Below are positions 8,301 to 17,148 of a stretch of DNA of 28,523 bases, in pieces (the first letter of the stretch is position 1; each line of letters starts with the position of its first letter). The DNA comes from Amoebophrya sp. A120 (taxonomy: Eukaryota; Sar; Dinophyceae; Syndiniales; Amoebophryaceae). The DNA is taken from assembly GCA_905178155.1 (NCBI GenBank), contig CAJINV010000040.1, positions 4,970-33,492 of the forward strand, written 5' to 3'. The translations under genes were made by a program, and so were the position numbers. The notes under the pieces are model-generated. The model made no database searches and had not been told where the DNA came from. It worked only from the letters and a program-made list of their open reading frames with translations.

Positions 8301-11159
8301 CCGAGCGATGAGTTCGTCGCGTTTTCTCCTGCTGGTTGCGGAAAGCAGTCGGCGTTGTTCTGGGCCGGCCTCGTTTGCGTCGAACGAGTCAAAGCAGTAG
8401 ATTGTCAGAAAGTTGACCGCGATGCTTTCACACAACGAAAAGGGAGCGCTGCAGGATTGGTCAACGTCGTCGGCATTGCCTCCGGGCACGTCATCGCCGG
8501 CGTCGTCGCCATCCGTGTCGTCTCGGTCCGTCATCGCGGCCTCTCCTGTCGACTGCAATGCGAGGACGACCTGCTTGCCCTCCGCCAGCAGCCTTCGTGC
8601 GAGTCCCAGCGCAGCGGGAAGCTTGTCGCAGGCCGCAAACTGCTTCCAGAACTTCTGCCGCGCCGCGGTGAATATGCCTCGGAAATTCGCGACACCGCCG
8701 CTTCGGCTAGGGTTTGCCGCCTCCGCGGCTTTCAGGTACTCTGGGCCGTGGTTTTCCAAAAGCCCGTGGAAGAATGTACTGGTGTCGTGAAAAAGCGCCA
8801 CGACTTTGTCATGCAACGTGGCGTCAAGCAGCCCGTTGCCCTCGCCGGCCGTGGCAACGTGGAGGTCGCCGCCGCACCCGATGTCGAACTGTACGCCTTC
8901 GAGGCTGAGACGCCGACTTACTGCGGCACCGGAAGTGCGCAACTGCCAGCCGAGTGCGGCCATCCCTCCCAAGGGACTCGCATCCCGCATGGCGAAGGTT
9001 CTGCGGAGGTGGTCAAAACCGACTTTCTCCCATGCGCCGAGACGGGCCATGCACGTATGCATTGCAAAACAAAGCATGATCGCACTAGTGCTAGTTACTC
9101 TTACTGGTAGCAGAAGAATTGAGTTTGCCAAGTTCATGCAACATTCAAATCAGCATGAGTGCGACGCTCATACTTTTGCGCAGAATAATAAGCAAGTTCC
9201 GACAACTCCGCCGCTGCTGTGGCACTGACGTAGAGGACTCTGGCTTCCTTGAGCAAGCTCATTTGCATCTCTACGACTGCAACGCCGCAGCTTTCACTAG
9301 CTTTTTTACAAATGTCGCCGTTAGGGAGGTACTTGACGCGAAGCTGGTTCTTCGCAGCGTGGCACTCGTCGAACGCCAGCACTCCGCTGCCGAAATACTT
9401 CTTTTGTCCCGCGTTCGTGGGGACTGCGTCTTCGCCCTTCTCCGCGGCAGGTGGCTCGTTGAACCATGTGGCGAGGAGCTTCCTGTTGTCGTCGTTCGCC
9501 AACCACCTGTACGAACAGAAGACAACGCCGTCGCCGGCATCTCCGCTGCTTTGCTGTGTGGCGAACGTCCTGGTGTCCAGCAGCTGCATTTCACGCGGGA
9601 CCTGCATGTCTGCGAAGTCTCGCTGCGCATCCTTCAGCAGCTCTTTCTTCTTGCTACACCAAATACTTCGTCGGTTGCCGCTGTTCCAGTGGTGTAGCAT
9701 AACGCCGGTAACCATTCTTCCCTTGCCGCATCCTGTCCCTTCCCCGAGAAGGAAACCCTTCGGGTAGGGGTAGCCGCCCTTGTCCAGCATCGGGTCGGCA
9801 GCCGTTGCAGGTTTAGGGTTCGAATGGCCAGCGTTTGTTGCCAGCAGCTGGGAATCTTTCGTCTGCTCGGAGATCGCGAACTTTTCGTCTGTTCGGAGCA
9901 CAGCGAGCGTAATGGTTTCCAACTGCGTCGAGGAGATGAGCTTCTGTTCGAGATAGGTCACCGGAATTCGAATTTCCAGATCCTTCGGTATCGCGACTTT
10001 GCCAGCTCTTGTCTCCGCAATCGCGGACGGGTGCGCGGCACAGCGGAGCGCTAAATTAAACCCGTACCGCGCAACCACGTCGCCTTCGGTGTCGCTTTTG
10101 CGGTACGCCTCTTCTGCCGCTTCGTAGTCTGCCTTCTGCGCTGGCGTCTCGAGCATGTGGTTCCGGCGGCCGGGGAAGATCCAGTTTTTTCCTGCGAGAT
10201 GCTCCTGCTCATCGTTAGCCTGAAGGTCATGCGACGAGGATTCCTGCTTTGCAGTGTTGACGTCGGGACCCAGCTTCGGCGACCTGTCGCCGATGTCCAC
10301 TCTCCTCTTTTTGGTTTTGCTTGAAATAGGAGGATTTGCTGAAGCTTGATCTACTTGGTCGTCGGTGTTCGTTTTTCGCGGGCTGATGTGCACGGGCGAA
10401 CTTGTCGATGATAATGAGCCTTGGTTCCCTCGTCTCGTGGTGTCATTCATCAGCACCTGTAGTGAATCTTAGAGTTAGGTTGCAGAAGAGCAGTTCCGTC
10501 ATCGTCATTGAAATGTAGAGCATCAAAAGCGTCTCGAACGAAAATTCAAATATTTGATACCACGAGGTAGTCAAAAAGCATATAATTTTTCAATAAAAGT
10601 GGACCAAGATAGGCGTGCTTCGAAAAAAGTGCGAATCTCGGAAGTTAGATACTTACGACACAACCCACTGATGTACCTGGTGTAGCCCTCGTTGGTTGTC
10701 TGTTTCTTGCAACGTTAGCCGACTCCGGGTCTCCGTATGGATGGCCGTCTGCCAGACTGCTTTTCGCTTTGCGCGCGGTACTGGAATCAACGGCGAGGCG
10801 TCTTCTTCATCACGAGCTGCTGAACTCTTAGCGGCTTCAGTTTCTGTGCCAGCTGCAGGCCAGTCCCAGTCTTCTCCACCCGAGGAAGACGAGCAGGCCG
10901 GTCCTATCACGCCCCTGGCGCGCTTCAGAAATTGCGGCGAGGTTGCCGCTGCCGCCTTTGCGGTGTTTAGTCTCCGCTTCTTGTTGCTCCGACGTCCAAG
11001 CGACCCAGCAGCGGAGAAGGTCGACGCCCGCCTTGTATCTGGTCGTAGAGAGCGAGCGGAGGGAGAGGTTTGTTGATTTCCCGACCCACTGCTTGCTTCT
11101 GCTGCGGTGGCGGTAGAGCGCTTGGATCGCTCCTTAGCATAAGCAAACTCGTGGTTCAT
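5314..11159 (-). CDS. SBNO: Strawberry-notch (SBNO/SNO) family DExH helicase-like protein, nine exons
   Basis: Likely a nuclear ATP-dependent DExH helicase-like transcriptional co-regulator. Exons on the minus strand: 10677-11159, 9173-10456, 7245-9053, 7012-7071, 6526-6827, 6315-6392, 6199-6245, 5855-5929 and 5314-5639. They total 4464 nt, exactly 1488 codons in one open frame. Visible motifs are Walker A GEGTGCGKG (residues ~399-407), DECH (~524-527), SAT (~572-574), LQSTGEA, AAGSTGVSLHAHK, and QQIGRVHRSGQ just before residue 965. These are the signatures of the SNO ATPase and Helicase_C_4 domains. The N-terminus is basic and Ser-rich with nuclear-localisation-like KKRR and KRK clusters. 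Length is close to animal SBNO1. The first intron is GT-AG; the others are introners with TIRs. Family assignment is secure. The first exon, exact splice points and the C-terminus are inferred. Confidence 0.85.
5640..5854 (-). mobile_element. Introner, GTCTGG-type TIRs, TGACG duplication
   Basis: Its 5' end reads TATCAAATGCAAATAGCATG then TCTGG. The reverse complement of its 3' end reads TATGGAATGCAAAAATGTCT then GGATCTGG. TGACG flanks both sides. Precise removal joins ...VVLARD to GSKWTIARG in frame. The acceptor side has no AG at the boundary, implying a non-canonical or shifted splice. Confidence 0.8.
5930..6198 (-). mobile_element. Introner, GTCTGG-type TIRs
   Basis: Its 5' end reads TATCCACTGCAAGTATGTCT then GCGTCTGG. 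The reverse complement of its 3' end reads TATGAGATGTAAATATGTCT then GGAGCTGG. ACG flanks both sides. Removal joins ...GVVEAIH to AALDLIGDKK in frame. Confidence 0.8.
6246..6314 (-). mobile_element. Minimal 69-bp introner
   Basis: The shortest copy. Its 5' end reads TATGAACTCCAATGCGC and the reverse complement of its 3' end reads TTATGCATTGCAAATGTGTC then TGGGTCTGG, so it is little more than its two termini. Removal joins ...ASMTDF to RAAKRLLESG in frame. No AG lies at the 3' boundary. Confidence 0.7.
6393..6525 (-). mobile_element. Introner, GTCTGG-type
   Basis: Its 5' end reads TATCAAATGCAAGTATGTCG then AGGTCTGG. The 3' end is more diverged (reverse complement TAGGCATTGGCAGGCC). Removal joins ...EEKVEGT to the next exon (GTKCPLSATRN) in frame. 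A conventional GT(ATC)...(CT)AG splice is also possible here and also keeps the frame. Confidence 0.7.
6828..7011 (-). mobile_element. Introner, AAAAGTACCGC-type TIRs
   Basis: A second TIR family. The 5' end reads TATGCATTGCAAAAGTACCG then CACT. The reverse complement of the 3' end reads TATGAAAAAGTACCGCTCT. Removal joins SEADQEE to RIYWSSSKNF in frame. No GT lies at the 5' boundary, so a canonical splice does not fit. Confidence 0.75.
7072..7244 (-). mobile_element. Introner, GCAAAAG..TCGCA TIRs, GCCGG duplication
   Basis: Its 5' end reads TATGAATTGCAAAAGTTTCG then CACT. The reverse complement of its 3' end contains TGCAAAAGCCTCGCATT. GCCGG flanks both sides. A GT(ATGA)...(ATT)AG splice is also available and stays in frame. 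Removal joins SSSSSALLP to ALFEDRKSDL. Confidence 0.8.
9054..9172 (-). mobile_element. Introner-like intron in the helicase core
   Basis: It interrupts the conserved SNO sequence between ELAYYSAQK and MARLGAWE, where related proteins are continuous, so an intron is certain. It starts TATGAGCG, and the reverse complement of its 3' end reads TATGCATTGCAAAACAAAGC, the standard introner terminus. The 5' terminus is diverged. Confidence 0.75.
10457..10676 (-). other. Conventional GT-AG intron of the SBNO gene
   Basis: The donor is CAG|GTACAT and the acceptor is CTACAG|GTG, joining ...RGLHQ to VLMNDTTRR in phase 0. No terminal inverted repeats are visible. A second donor-like GTAAGTAT lies 22 bases further in but breaks the frame. 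If this exon join is wrong, the protein would start at the ATG ending at 10450. Confidence 0.55.
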
Positions 11160-12384
11160 GTTGCGCGAGAACGAGGCCTGTGATTCGAGAAGAAATTTTT
11201 TCTTCTAATACGAGCAGCTCAATGGCAATTGTGCTCAGCTTGAAACTGTCCCTGACTGAACGCGAAGGAAATTACACTCCTTTTTTGTGATATCGATTTG
11301 TCTATTCTCCCTCCTTTTGATGGGCAAAGCGCGGAGTTGTGGAGCCCAAGTGGATGAGGCGAGGGGCGGCCAAATCTAACGAAAAACCACGTTCGCGAGG
11401 AAAGATACAAATGCGAAGGTAAAGATTCAAGCGCCTGGTCCACCTGGGGCAAAAAAGGGAGCCAATCGAAAGCCAGAGTTGACATTATCAGACTCGAAGC
11501 AGGGCACTCTCTCCCACCTCATCAGACATTGTCGCTCTAATTCTTTCTGCGTACGAGGCGTTCAACACGCAATTGCGCTTTGAAAAAAGAGCATCGCTCT
11601 GTTCCTTTCAAATTTGACACAAGGCGAAAAAACTGACGAAACGACATCGAGGGCAACGTTAGAAACCAGAGAGAAGCACGGCCAGGGTCTTTTGCCGGGC
11701 TGTTTTAGCGATCAGGAATTTGAACCTAAAAAAAAAACGATATCGCAAACTTTGTCTCCCTCGATTTCAACTAGCGCAGTGCCAGCGCTATTGTGCAAAT
11801 CGGTAGTGGTAACTCGGGTCGGGCTGTCGTGATATCCCTTGAAGCTCAATTCTTCTCTCACTTCGAACAGGAGATATACAGGTTCGGGCCCCCTCTGGCG
11901 GGACTGCTAATTCAAGTTGTCACGGAGACTCCTGTACTTCCAGCTGATAGTTCACGCAAAGTTTTTCGTTCGAGTTCTAGTTTCCACCTAGATAATGAGT
12001 GGGTTCTCTAAGATTGCCACAGATGCTGGCTGTGACAGTACAACAAGCAGGAAAAAAGCCCTTCCTGGGTATTCAAAGTCGCCACACTGGTCAGACTTTT
12101 GTCCGCTGTCTGTGAGAGAAGCTGTTACTCGCAGACGTAAACAAAATCAAAAGCAGTTTGCTTCACATAACATTTGCAGAAGTTCTGCGGAGAGGGTCAT
12201 CAGTGAAAGAGCTCTCAGTAAATCAAGCGCGTTCCTCATCAATTGGGAGTAGTCGCTATTTCACGCGAACAATAAACGAGTGAAGCACAGCGTACACGTA
12301 GTTTTCTGGAACCAGTTCGGCTATTTTGACTGATAACGCAAGAGCTCTTCTATGATCCACTAATCTTCCTCCCGCTCCCAACTC
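11160..12384. other. Intergenic region, no gene seen
   Basis: Frames on both strands are short, without domains or neighbouring splice signals. On the minus strand it includes the leader of the SBNO gene (right side of the first exon) and the far downstream region of the unrecognised gene at 12385. No repeat or regulatory element stands out. Confidence 0.55.
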
Positions 12385-13500
12385 CTACATTTCGACGTCT
12401 TCCTCCGCCGCCTCGTCTTCCAAAAAGAACAGGTCCGCGCGGACGCAATCAACGTCCGGGTGCTTCTGGAGGTACCGACAGATTTTGCCTGCGAGGTCCG
12501 AGATTTCATTATGCAGGTTGATCCCTTTATTACGCAGCCCAGCCGCGTACCCGGGAATCACCGCTTCGCGGACGACCTGGACCATGGCCTTTCACTATCC
12601 TGAGCAAGAACGTCCCCACCCCAAAGTTGTCATGCAAATTGCGTTGGCAAGCTGTGAACAGGATAAGGACATGGATTTGTAATGCGGCTGCCACAGCGAC
12701 GGCTTCACTGCACTACCATCCAAAGCGGAATCTGTCACGTATGACTTCCAAAATTTGTGGATTTGCAGCGCAGACTGCTCATCTTGACGCTAGAGAGAAA
12801 ACGCTCTTGCAAATGATAGCCATGCGCCTTTTCTCACCTCGTCCTTGCCCGCGATTACTGTGCGGTCGACGTCGAGACGGACCGTCTTACAGGCATCCAT
12901 GCCGACTATGTCGGCCTTCTTGGTTGCGAACGTTTCCCACGTCGGGCCGGAGTCACCGGGTTCCTCCTGGTCGTTTTCCGCGGCGACGCCGCTTGCTGCT
13001 TCTGCGGGAGAAGCGGGTCGCACGTGGTGTTCACGAAAATCAATGACGAGATAGCTGATGCGCGGGTCACGTTTCAAGGCGTCCGTGGCGCGGGAGGCGA
13101 GGGCCTCCACCGCGGCCCACTCCTCCGGCTCCTTGAAAGCACCAAACTTCTCGCGGACCTGCTGCAGGACCTTGTAAAAGTCCACCGTGCGACGCCCCCG
13201 TTTGTCGGTTTTCTTCAGATCGCTGACGGGTCCTATAACGCAGCGCCTACGGGCAGCGGCCAGCCTTTTGCGCTTGCGAATCTCTTCCCTCCGCTCTTCT
13301 TTTTCGTCTAGATCCGCAAGGGTGTCGTAGATGTGATCGACAATATCTGCAGAGCACGAACTCGCCGGCGACGGCGGCGCGGAGGAACAGGATGGAGTTA
13401 CTCCACCGACACGGCGGAGCAGCCGGTCGGTACTGGTAGAGCGATCAAGGTCGCTAGAAAGATCCAGGTCAGAGTCGGTAGAAAATGAGTCACCCGCCAT
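12385..13500 (-). CDS. Unrecognised acidic/basic two-exon protein, 288 aa
   Basis: I do not recognise the family. Exons are 12838-13500 (221 codons) and 12385-12588 (67 codons plus stop). The donor is GAG|GTGAGA and the acceptor is GAAAG|GCC, phase 0. The N-terminal ~50 residues are Ser/Asp-rich and probably disordered. A Lys/Arg/Glu-rich segment with KEERREEIRKRKR and a following KRGRR could be a nuclear signal or coiled coil. A middle region (FYKVLQQVREKFGAF...DPRISYLVIDFREHHV) looks folded. The tail has an amphipathic stretch (NEISDLAGKICRYLQKHPDV) and an acidic end. No signal peptide is seen. It lies between the SBNO gene and the secretome array, on the same strand. Nuclear location is only a guess. 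Confidence 0.75.
12596..12818 (-). mobile_element. Introner-like element inside the intron 12589-12837
   Basis: Its 5' end reads TATCATTTGCAAGAGCGT and the reverse complement of its 3' end reads TATCCTGAGCAAGAACGT, a good inverted-repeat pair. Flanks are similar: GAAAAGGCGCATGG on the left and GTGAAAGGCCATGG on the right. Here the host appears to use a true GT-AG pair just outside the element. Confidence 0.6.
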
Positions 13501-13700
13501 GAGTGTGGACTGATGTAGTCTCTCCGGGGTGAATTTATTTAGACTATTTGAAAAAATTCAGCTTCTTGCGATTTCGCAATGGCTTTTGGAACGAAGTCAG
13601 TTTGCTGTTTTTGGTGCCGATGGATTGCGAAGAGCACGAGTTCGCGGTGTTTTTTGCTACCCGCAGAGAAATCGATGCGAATCGCTCGCGGATCAAGTAC

Positions 13701-13740
13701 GAGCCAAGTATGTGAACCGAGAGCCAAGCATGTGAACCGA
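13701..13740. repeat. 20-bp tandem duplication
   Basis: GAGCCAAGTATGTGAACCGA is followed directly by a copy with a single T-to-C change. A recent small tandem duplication. Confidence 0.8.
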
Positions 13741-14022
13741 AAGCTTGGCTGCTGGTGATATTATTGCGCTCTGTCGCAAATGCATCTGCATACTCACTCA
13801 GGAAAGCGTTTGTTTTTTGCTGATATTTGAATCGAACCCGACGAGCAAGATGTTGAAGTTGAACACATCGCACGCGCGTTACGAGTTCACTATGCGAAGC
13901 GAACGCCATGTGCATTACTCTGGGTCTGTGTCTGGACTGTAATTGCTCTAGAAAAGCGTTCATGCGACTGTACTGCTCGTCGCCTGTCTGACGTGCGTCG
14001 TTGTAATATGAAAACTTTAAAA

Positions 14023-14054
14023 GTATGATCTTCTGATAGTATGATCTTCTGACA
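14023..14054. repeat. 16-bp tandem duplication
   Basis: GTATGATCTTCTGATA is repeated immediately with one change (GTATGATCTTCTGACA). It lies directly downstream of the stop codon of the CPW-WPC gene at 14061. Confidence 0.75.
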
Positions 14055-14060
14055 GTCTAT

Positions 14061-14708
14061 TCACCACGTCGCATCACAATCCGCTGCCCAGCGCGCTTTA
14101 TCCTCGTCGGTCATATCTGTGAAGTCTGTCGTTGGTGAACAAATGCCGGCATACGTGGGTGGCGCAGAACAGCCCGCTACAGTCTGCGACCACTCCTGAG
14201 GGCACGGAGCTGCAAATTCGGTAGATTTGCTACTGCACGGCCATGCAGCACCGCATCTCCACGCCCAGTCGACTTTGTTGGCTAGGTCCATGGTCGAAAA
14301 GTTGCGCTCGCCACAGAAGCCTGAGTAGCTAGATCCAGGAACGCACACTGCACCGGCTGAATCAAAACCAACAGGGCAACCGCTGAAATTCATTGGACAG
14401 CCTCCTGCAAAGAGTTGCTTTCTCAGCGCAATGTGTACCGCGATAAAGCTGTCTTTTGTTAGCGCACTCAGAGCCATTTCGCTGGAGACCTGCTCGGCGA
14501 GGGATGCCGTTCCGGCTGCTATTGCCGATGCTTCATTGGCAGAGGCGTCTCCGACAGATTGCTTGTACGCGGAAGAAGATGTTGTGGCGCTTAGGATCTG
14601 GCTGAGCGTTTGGCTAGCTCCGGCAGCACTGCCAGGAAAAATAGGGTCGGCAGTAACGATACGCGATGTTATTGTGCCCAGGACCACCATCGCCGCGCCG
14701 CGCCGCAT
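14061..14708 (-). CDS. Secreted protein with two CPW-WPC domains, the second lacking its final WPC
   Basis: 215 aa. I chose the ATG at 14708 because it gives a short hydrophobic signal peptide ending near VTADP and matches the paralogue at 16268. Residues ~20-100 are Ala/Ser-rich. Domain 1 spans C104/C111 to W156-P-C158 with the CP.GF, C, Y.G.C and W..C spacing of the alveolate CPW-WPC domain. Domain 2 runs from C169 to a terminal W215, where the stop codon replaces the PC of WPC. In Plasmodium such proteins are displayed on ookinetes, so an extracellular or surface role is likely. It is about 60% alike by eye to the 16268 protein over the first ~110 residues, so the two are tandem duplicates. 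It lacks a clear SFL motif (SFIA instead). Confidence 0.88.
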   Translation of the reverse strand: MRRGAAMVVLGTITSRIVTADPIFPGSAAGASQTLSQILSATTSSSAYKQSVGDASANEASAIAAGTASLAEQVSSEMALSALTKDSFIAVHIALRKQLFAGGCPMNFSGCPVGFDSAGAVCVPGSSYSGFCGERNFSTMDLANKVDWAWRCGAAWPCSSKSTEFAAPCPQEWSQTVAGCSAPPTYAGICSPTTDFTDMTDEDKARWAADCDATW

Positions 14709-15098
14709 TTTGTTCCAATGTATGGATTGCACCAGTTGAAAAAAAAAAAAAACTGTTAATTCCGAACCTAGTGCAGCAATTTCGGGTTTTAGTGCTGAAG
14801 CAATTTGGCGGACCCACAAATCACAACGATTTTTGGCAGCAAAATTTGGTGCGAGTGCTCGCTCCTCTCAAATTCTGTCGAGAGCTGATGTTCCGAAATA
14901 TGGTTGAAAGACTCTGTAGCAGCGCGGCTGAGAGTATGCAGCTGCGATGTCGCACGTGCAGTGACGCAGATTTATTGCACTCTATTCAATGGATCGCGCC
15001 GCCAACCGTGGTCATTTTCACCAAGCTTGTTCCACATTTAGCTGTTTCTTGCAATGTTGCCTTTGGAGAGGCATCTCAACTTGCTACATGAAGTACGC
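14709..15098. other. Intergenic leader/trailer, no gene seen
   Basis: On the minus strand it contains the 3' region of the gene at 15099. A run of about 13 T (14740-14752 region) about 30 bases before the ATG at 14708 could serve as a polypyrimidine tract for trans-splicing. Nothing else is recognisable. Confidence 0.5.
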
Positions 15099-15908
15099 CT
15101 ACATCCAGTACGCTCCGCAACGATGCTCCCACAGTGCGAGCATCTTGGCGTTGAAGCCAGTGAAATTTTGCACGTCGGTACACGGTCCAGCATAAGATGG
15201 AGAGGGTTTGCACTTATGTATTCCCGCTGGAGCAAATCCGACGGGGCATGTAGCCGAGTAGGAACGGACGCCCGAAGCACATGGCCAGGAAAATCCACAC
15301 TGTTCCTCTGCACGCATTTTTGCTTCGAGGTTCATTGCTTGAAACGAATAGGGTCCTTTGCTGCAGCTTCCTCTGTAGGTGCTGGCCATGCAGGTTCCGT
15401 TTTGCGCCACTGAGAAGCCTATTGGACAGCTTCTGTAGTCCTTGGGACAGCTCCTTATCAAACCGCTCGGCGTAGCTAAGTGTGGCCTTGGTGTGTGCGA
15501 CATCCCGATCATCATTTCCCGAAACCCGGACACTTCGCTATTCTGTGGCTCTGGCCCGGAAGGAATAGCCGAGAGGGATGAAAATAGTCCGTCCGCAGAA
15601 GAGGCTCTCCGCAAAAAACTGGTTTCATGCCATGTCGAGCGCGGACTTGTGCCCTGGCTGTAGCTTTGTTTCACCAGGATGCTTCTGCCAGAATGTACGG
15701 TGCCAGCATCCGTATGCGCTTCCCGAAGTTCAGCAGGGAATGGCGGGAACGTCCGTGATGGAATCAATTTAGAGAACAATCCGCTTTGCTGCGTTGGCGC
15801 TGCTGTGATTGGCGTAGTTGCGAGGCGGATGGCTGGCAAACGCACGGCTGCAACGGCTGTGATCCCCGGGAGTACGAGGTGCGGCAAGGTAGCGAGTCTG
15901 TGAGCCAT
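15099..15908 (-). CDS. Secreted protein with SFL motif and two CPW-WPC domains, the last incomplete
   Basis: 269 aa, one exon. The N-terminus (MAHRLATLPHLVLPGITAVA) is a plausible signal peptide. Residues 97-100 read SFLR. A segment FREMMIGMSHTPRPH precedes the cysteine domains and recurs almost unchanged in the gene at 27958, showing common ancestry. Domain 1 spans C154/C161 to W208-P-C210. Domain 2 spans C221 to W268-M269 and stops, again without the last Pro-Cys. A donor-like GTAGGCG overlaps the end, but no following exon with the missing residues is visible. A surface or secretory-organelle role is inferred from the domain family. Confidence 0.87.
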   Translation of the reverse strand: MAHRLATLPHLVLPGITAVAAVRLPAIRLATTPITAAPTQQSGLFSKLIPSRTFPPFPAELREAHTDAGTVHSGRSILVKQSYSQGTSPRSTWHETSFLRRASSADGLFSSLSAIPSGPEPQNSEVSGFREMMIGMSHTPRPHLATPSGLIRSCPKDYRSCPIGFSVAQNGTCMASTYRGSCSKGPYSFQAMNLEAKMRAEEQCGFSWPCASGVRSYSATCPVGFAPAGIHKCKPSPSYAGPCTDVQNFTGFNAKMLALWEHRCGAYWM

Positions 15909-16267
15909 TGTGATGTGCGTCGACTTGGCAGAAGAGCACTTTAATTAAACTCAAAAAAAAAACTACAACGGGAGATTGTTCTAGGATTTTTTGAGTGATC
16001 CGCACAGCTTTTATGGCAAAGGCCGATGTCTTTTCCGGTACCTTTCAGGTGGCACGCAGCACTGTCATAGGATTTTCATTTCAATCACGGCAATTTGCGT
16101 TTTCACTGACCAAATGCTTTATGACAACGATTGCAGAACAGCTGAGTTGAGAAAACGTTAGCACCTGTAGGCGATTTCCGCGCATTGTGGTCAAACCAGA
16201 AGAGCCACGCGTTTTTTATCAAAAACAAAAATCGTTTGAGGGATCAAAAGCTAGGGCATCTTGAAGC
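15909..16267. other. Intergenic region, no gene seen
   Basis: A T-rich tract on the minus strand (about 15952-15962) followed by an AG sits ~45 bases before the ATG at 15908, suiting a trans-splice acceptor. The rest shows no coding frame or repeat. Confidence 0.5.
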
Positions 16268-16735
16268 TTACGCACACGGAAAGGTGGCTCCACACTTCCA
16301 AGCAAAGTCTGTTTTCTGTGCGTTGGTCATACCAGAAAACGACCGCGGGCCGCAGTACCCTGTATAGGATGCCGTCGGGTAGCAGGTTCCATCAGACAAA
16401 GTGAAGCCGATGGGGCATCCAGACATATCCATGGGACAGCCACCAGCGTAAAGCTGTTTCCGCACCGCCACGTGCGCAGCAACATACGCGTCCTTCTTCA
16501 GGCTTTCCAACGCTAGAGCTGACGAAACCTCTTCTGTCAGGGCGGCCGTTCCGGCCGCGATGGCAGCAGCTTCATTGACCGACGCGTTGCCGATGGACTG
16601 CTTGTATGCCGAACTGGAGCTGCCGGCCGACATAATGCTAGCTAGACTACTGGCTGCAGCTGCAGCAGAGCCCGGGAAAATTGGATCAGCCGACGCGATA
16701 GCGGCCACCGCCGAGAGAACAGCAAGACCCAACAT
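16268..16735 (-). CDS. Secreted protein with a single CPW-WPC domain (FPC variant)
   Basis: 155 aa from the ATG at 16735, which opens a clean signal peptide (MLGLAVLSAVAAIASA|DP). After the cleavage site, DPIFPGSAA and SSSSAYKQSIGNAS mirror the protein at 14061. The domain runs from CPMDMSGCPIGF to WKCGATFPCA and uses Phe in place of Trp in WPC. The protein stops right after it, so the second domain of its paralogue is absent. The stop overlaps a donor-like GTAAGC, but no further domain is found downstream. Probably secreted or on the surface. Confidence 0.88.
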   Translation of the reverse strand: MLGLAVLSAVAAIASADPIFPGSAAAAASSLASIMSAGSSSSAYKQSIGNASVNEAAAIAAGTAALTEEVSSALALESLKKDAYVAAHVAVRKQLYAGGCPMDMSGCPIGFTLSDGTCYPTASYTGYCGPRSFSGMTNAQKTDFAWKCGATFPCA

Positions 16736-17148
16736 ATTTTTTTGGCGCAATCAAAAAAAACAAAACCAACTAAGTGACTTGATATGAGTGAAGTATAATT
16801 GCGCAATAGGCCATACGTGTGTAAAATACCAAGTTTGATTGCAGACGGCATTGGCTTTGTGCTATGCGTTCTGATGTCTTACTTGCCATCCCTCCAAGAC
16901 ACACGAGCGCGACCCCTATGTCGTCGACAAGCGAAGGCATGCAGTGCAGCAGTGGACAAGTAGTCGACACCGAGATTTGCCACGAAATACTTCTGAACAG
17001 AACTGGAGGAAGGACTTTTTCATGTGCACTGACAAGAAGTGGCTTTTCATGCCTGCATACTGTGGCTCGCAATTCTTTATCAGCGTTCTTTGCAATACTC
17101 CAATCTCAAAGGGCGAGAACAAAGACTTTACGACCCGGCATTGGTTCC
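16736..17148. other. Intergenic region, no gene seen
   Basis: The longest spacer between two adjacent array genes that contains no detectable gene. A run of T on the minus strand sits just before the ATG at 16735. Other frames lack domains and signal peptides. Confidence 0.5.

Larger units (their letters stand above)
13501..14060. other. Intergenic region with short repeats
   Basis: No gene is supported; the ~139-codon minus frame has no domain. It holds two tandem duplications (listed separately). It also holds an isolated introner-like terminus, CTGGGTCTGTGTCTGG, near 13919-13935 preceded by TGCATTA, which could be a solo or decayed introner. Confidence 0.5.

Noticed and set aside
8262-9110. 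Plus-strand frame of 282 codons
   Set aside because: It lies opposite the conserved helicase exon of the SBNO gene. The minus strand has recognisable family motifs; the plus frame has none.
10635-10660. Strong-looking donor GTAAGTAT at the end of the first SBNO exon
   Set aside because: Joining it to the best acceptor gives an immediate stop. The CAG|GTACAT donor 22 bases earlier keeps the frame.
13544-13963. 139-codon minus frame
   Set aside because: No domain or signal peptide; it contains an introner-like terminus and a recent tandem duplication, and its composition is unlike the neighbouring genes.
16262-16275. GTAAGC donor overlapping the stop of the 16268 gene (and similarly at 21685)
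   Set aside because: No downstream segment continues a cysteine domain in frame, so the stops are taken as real.
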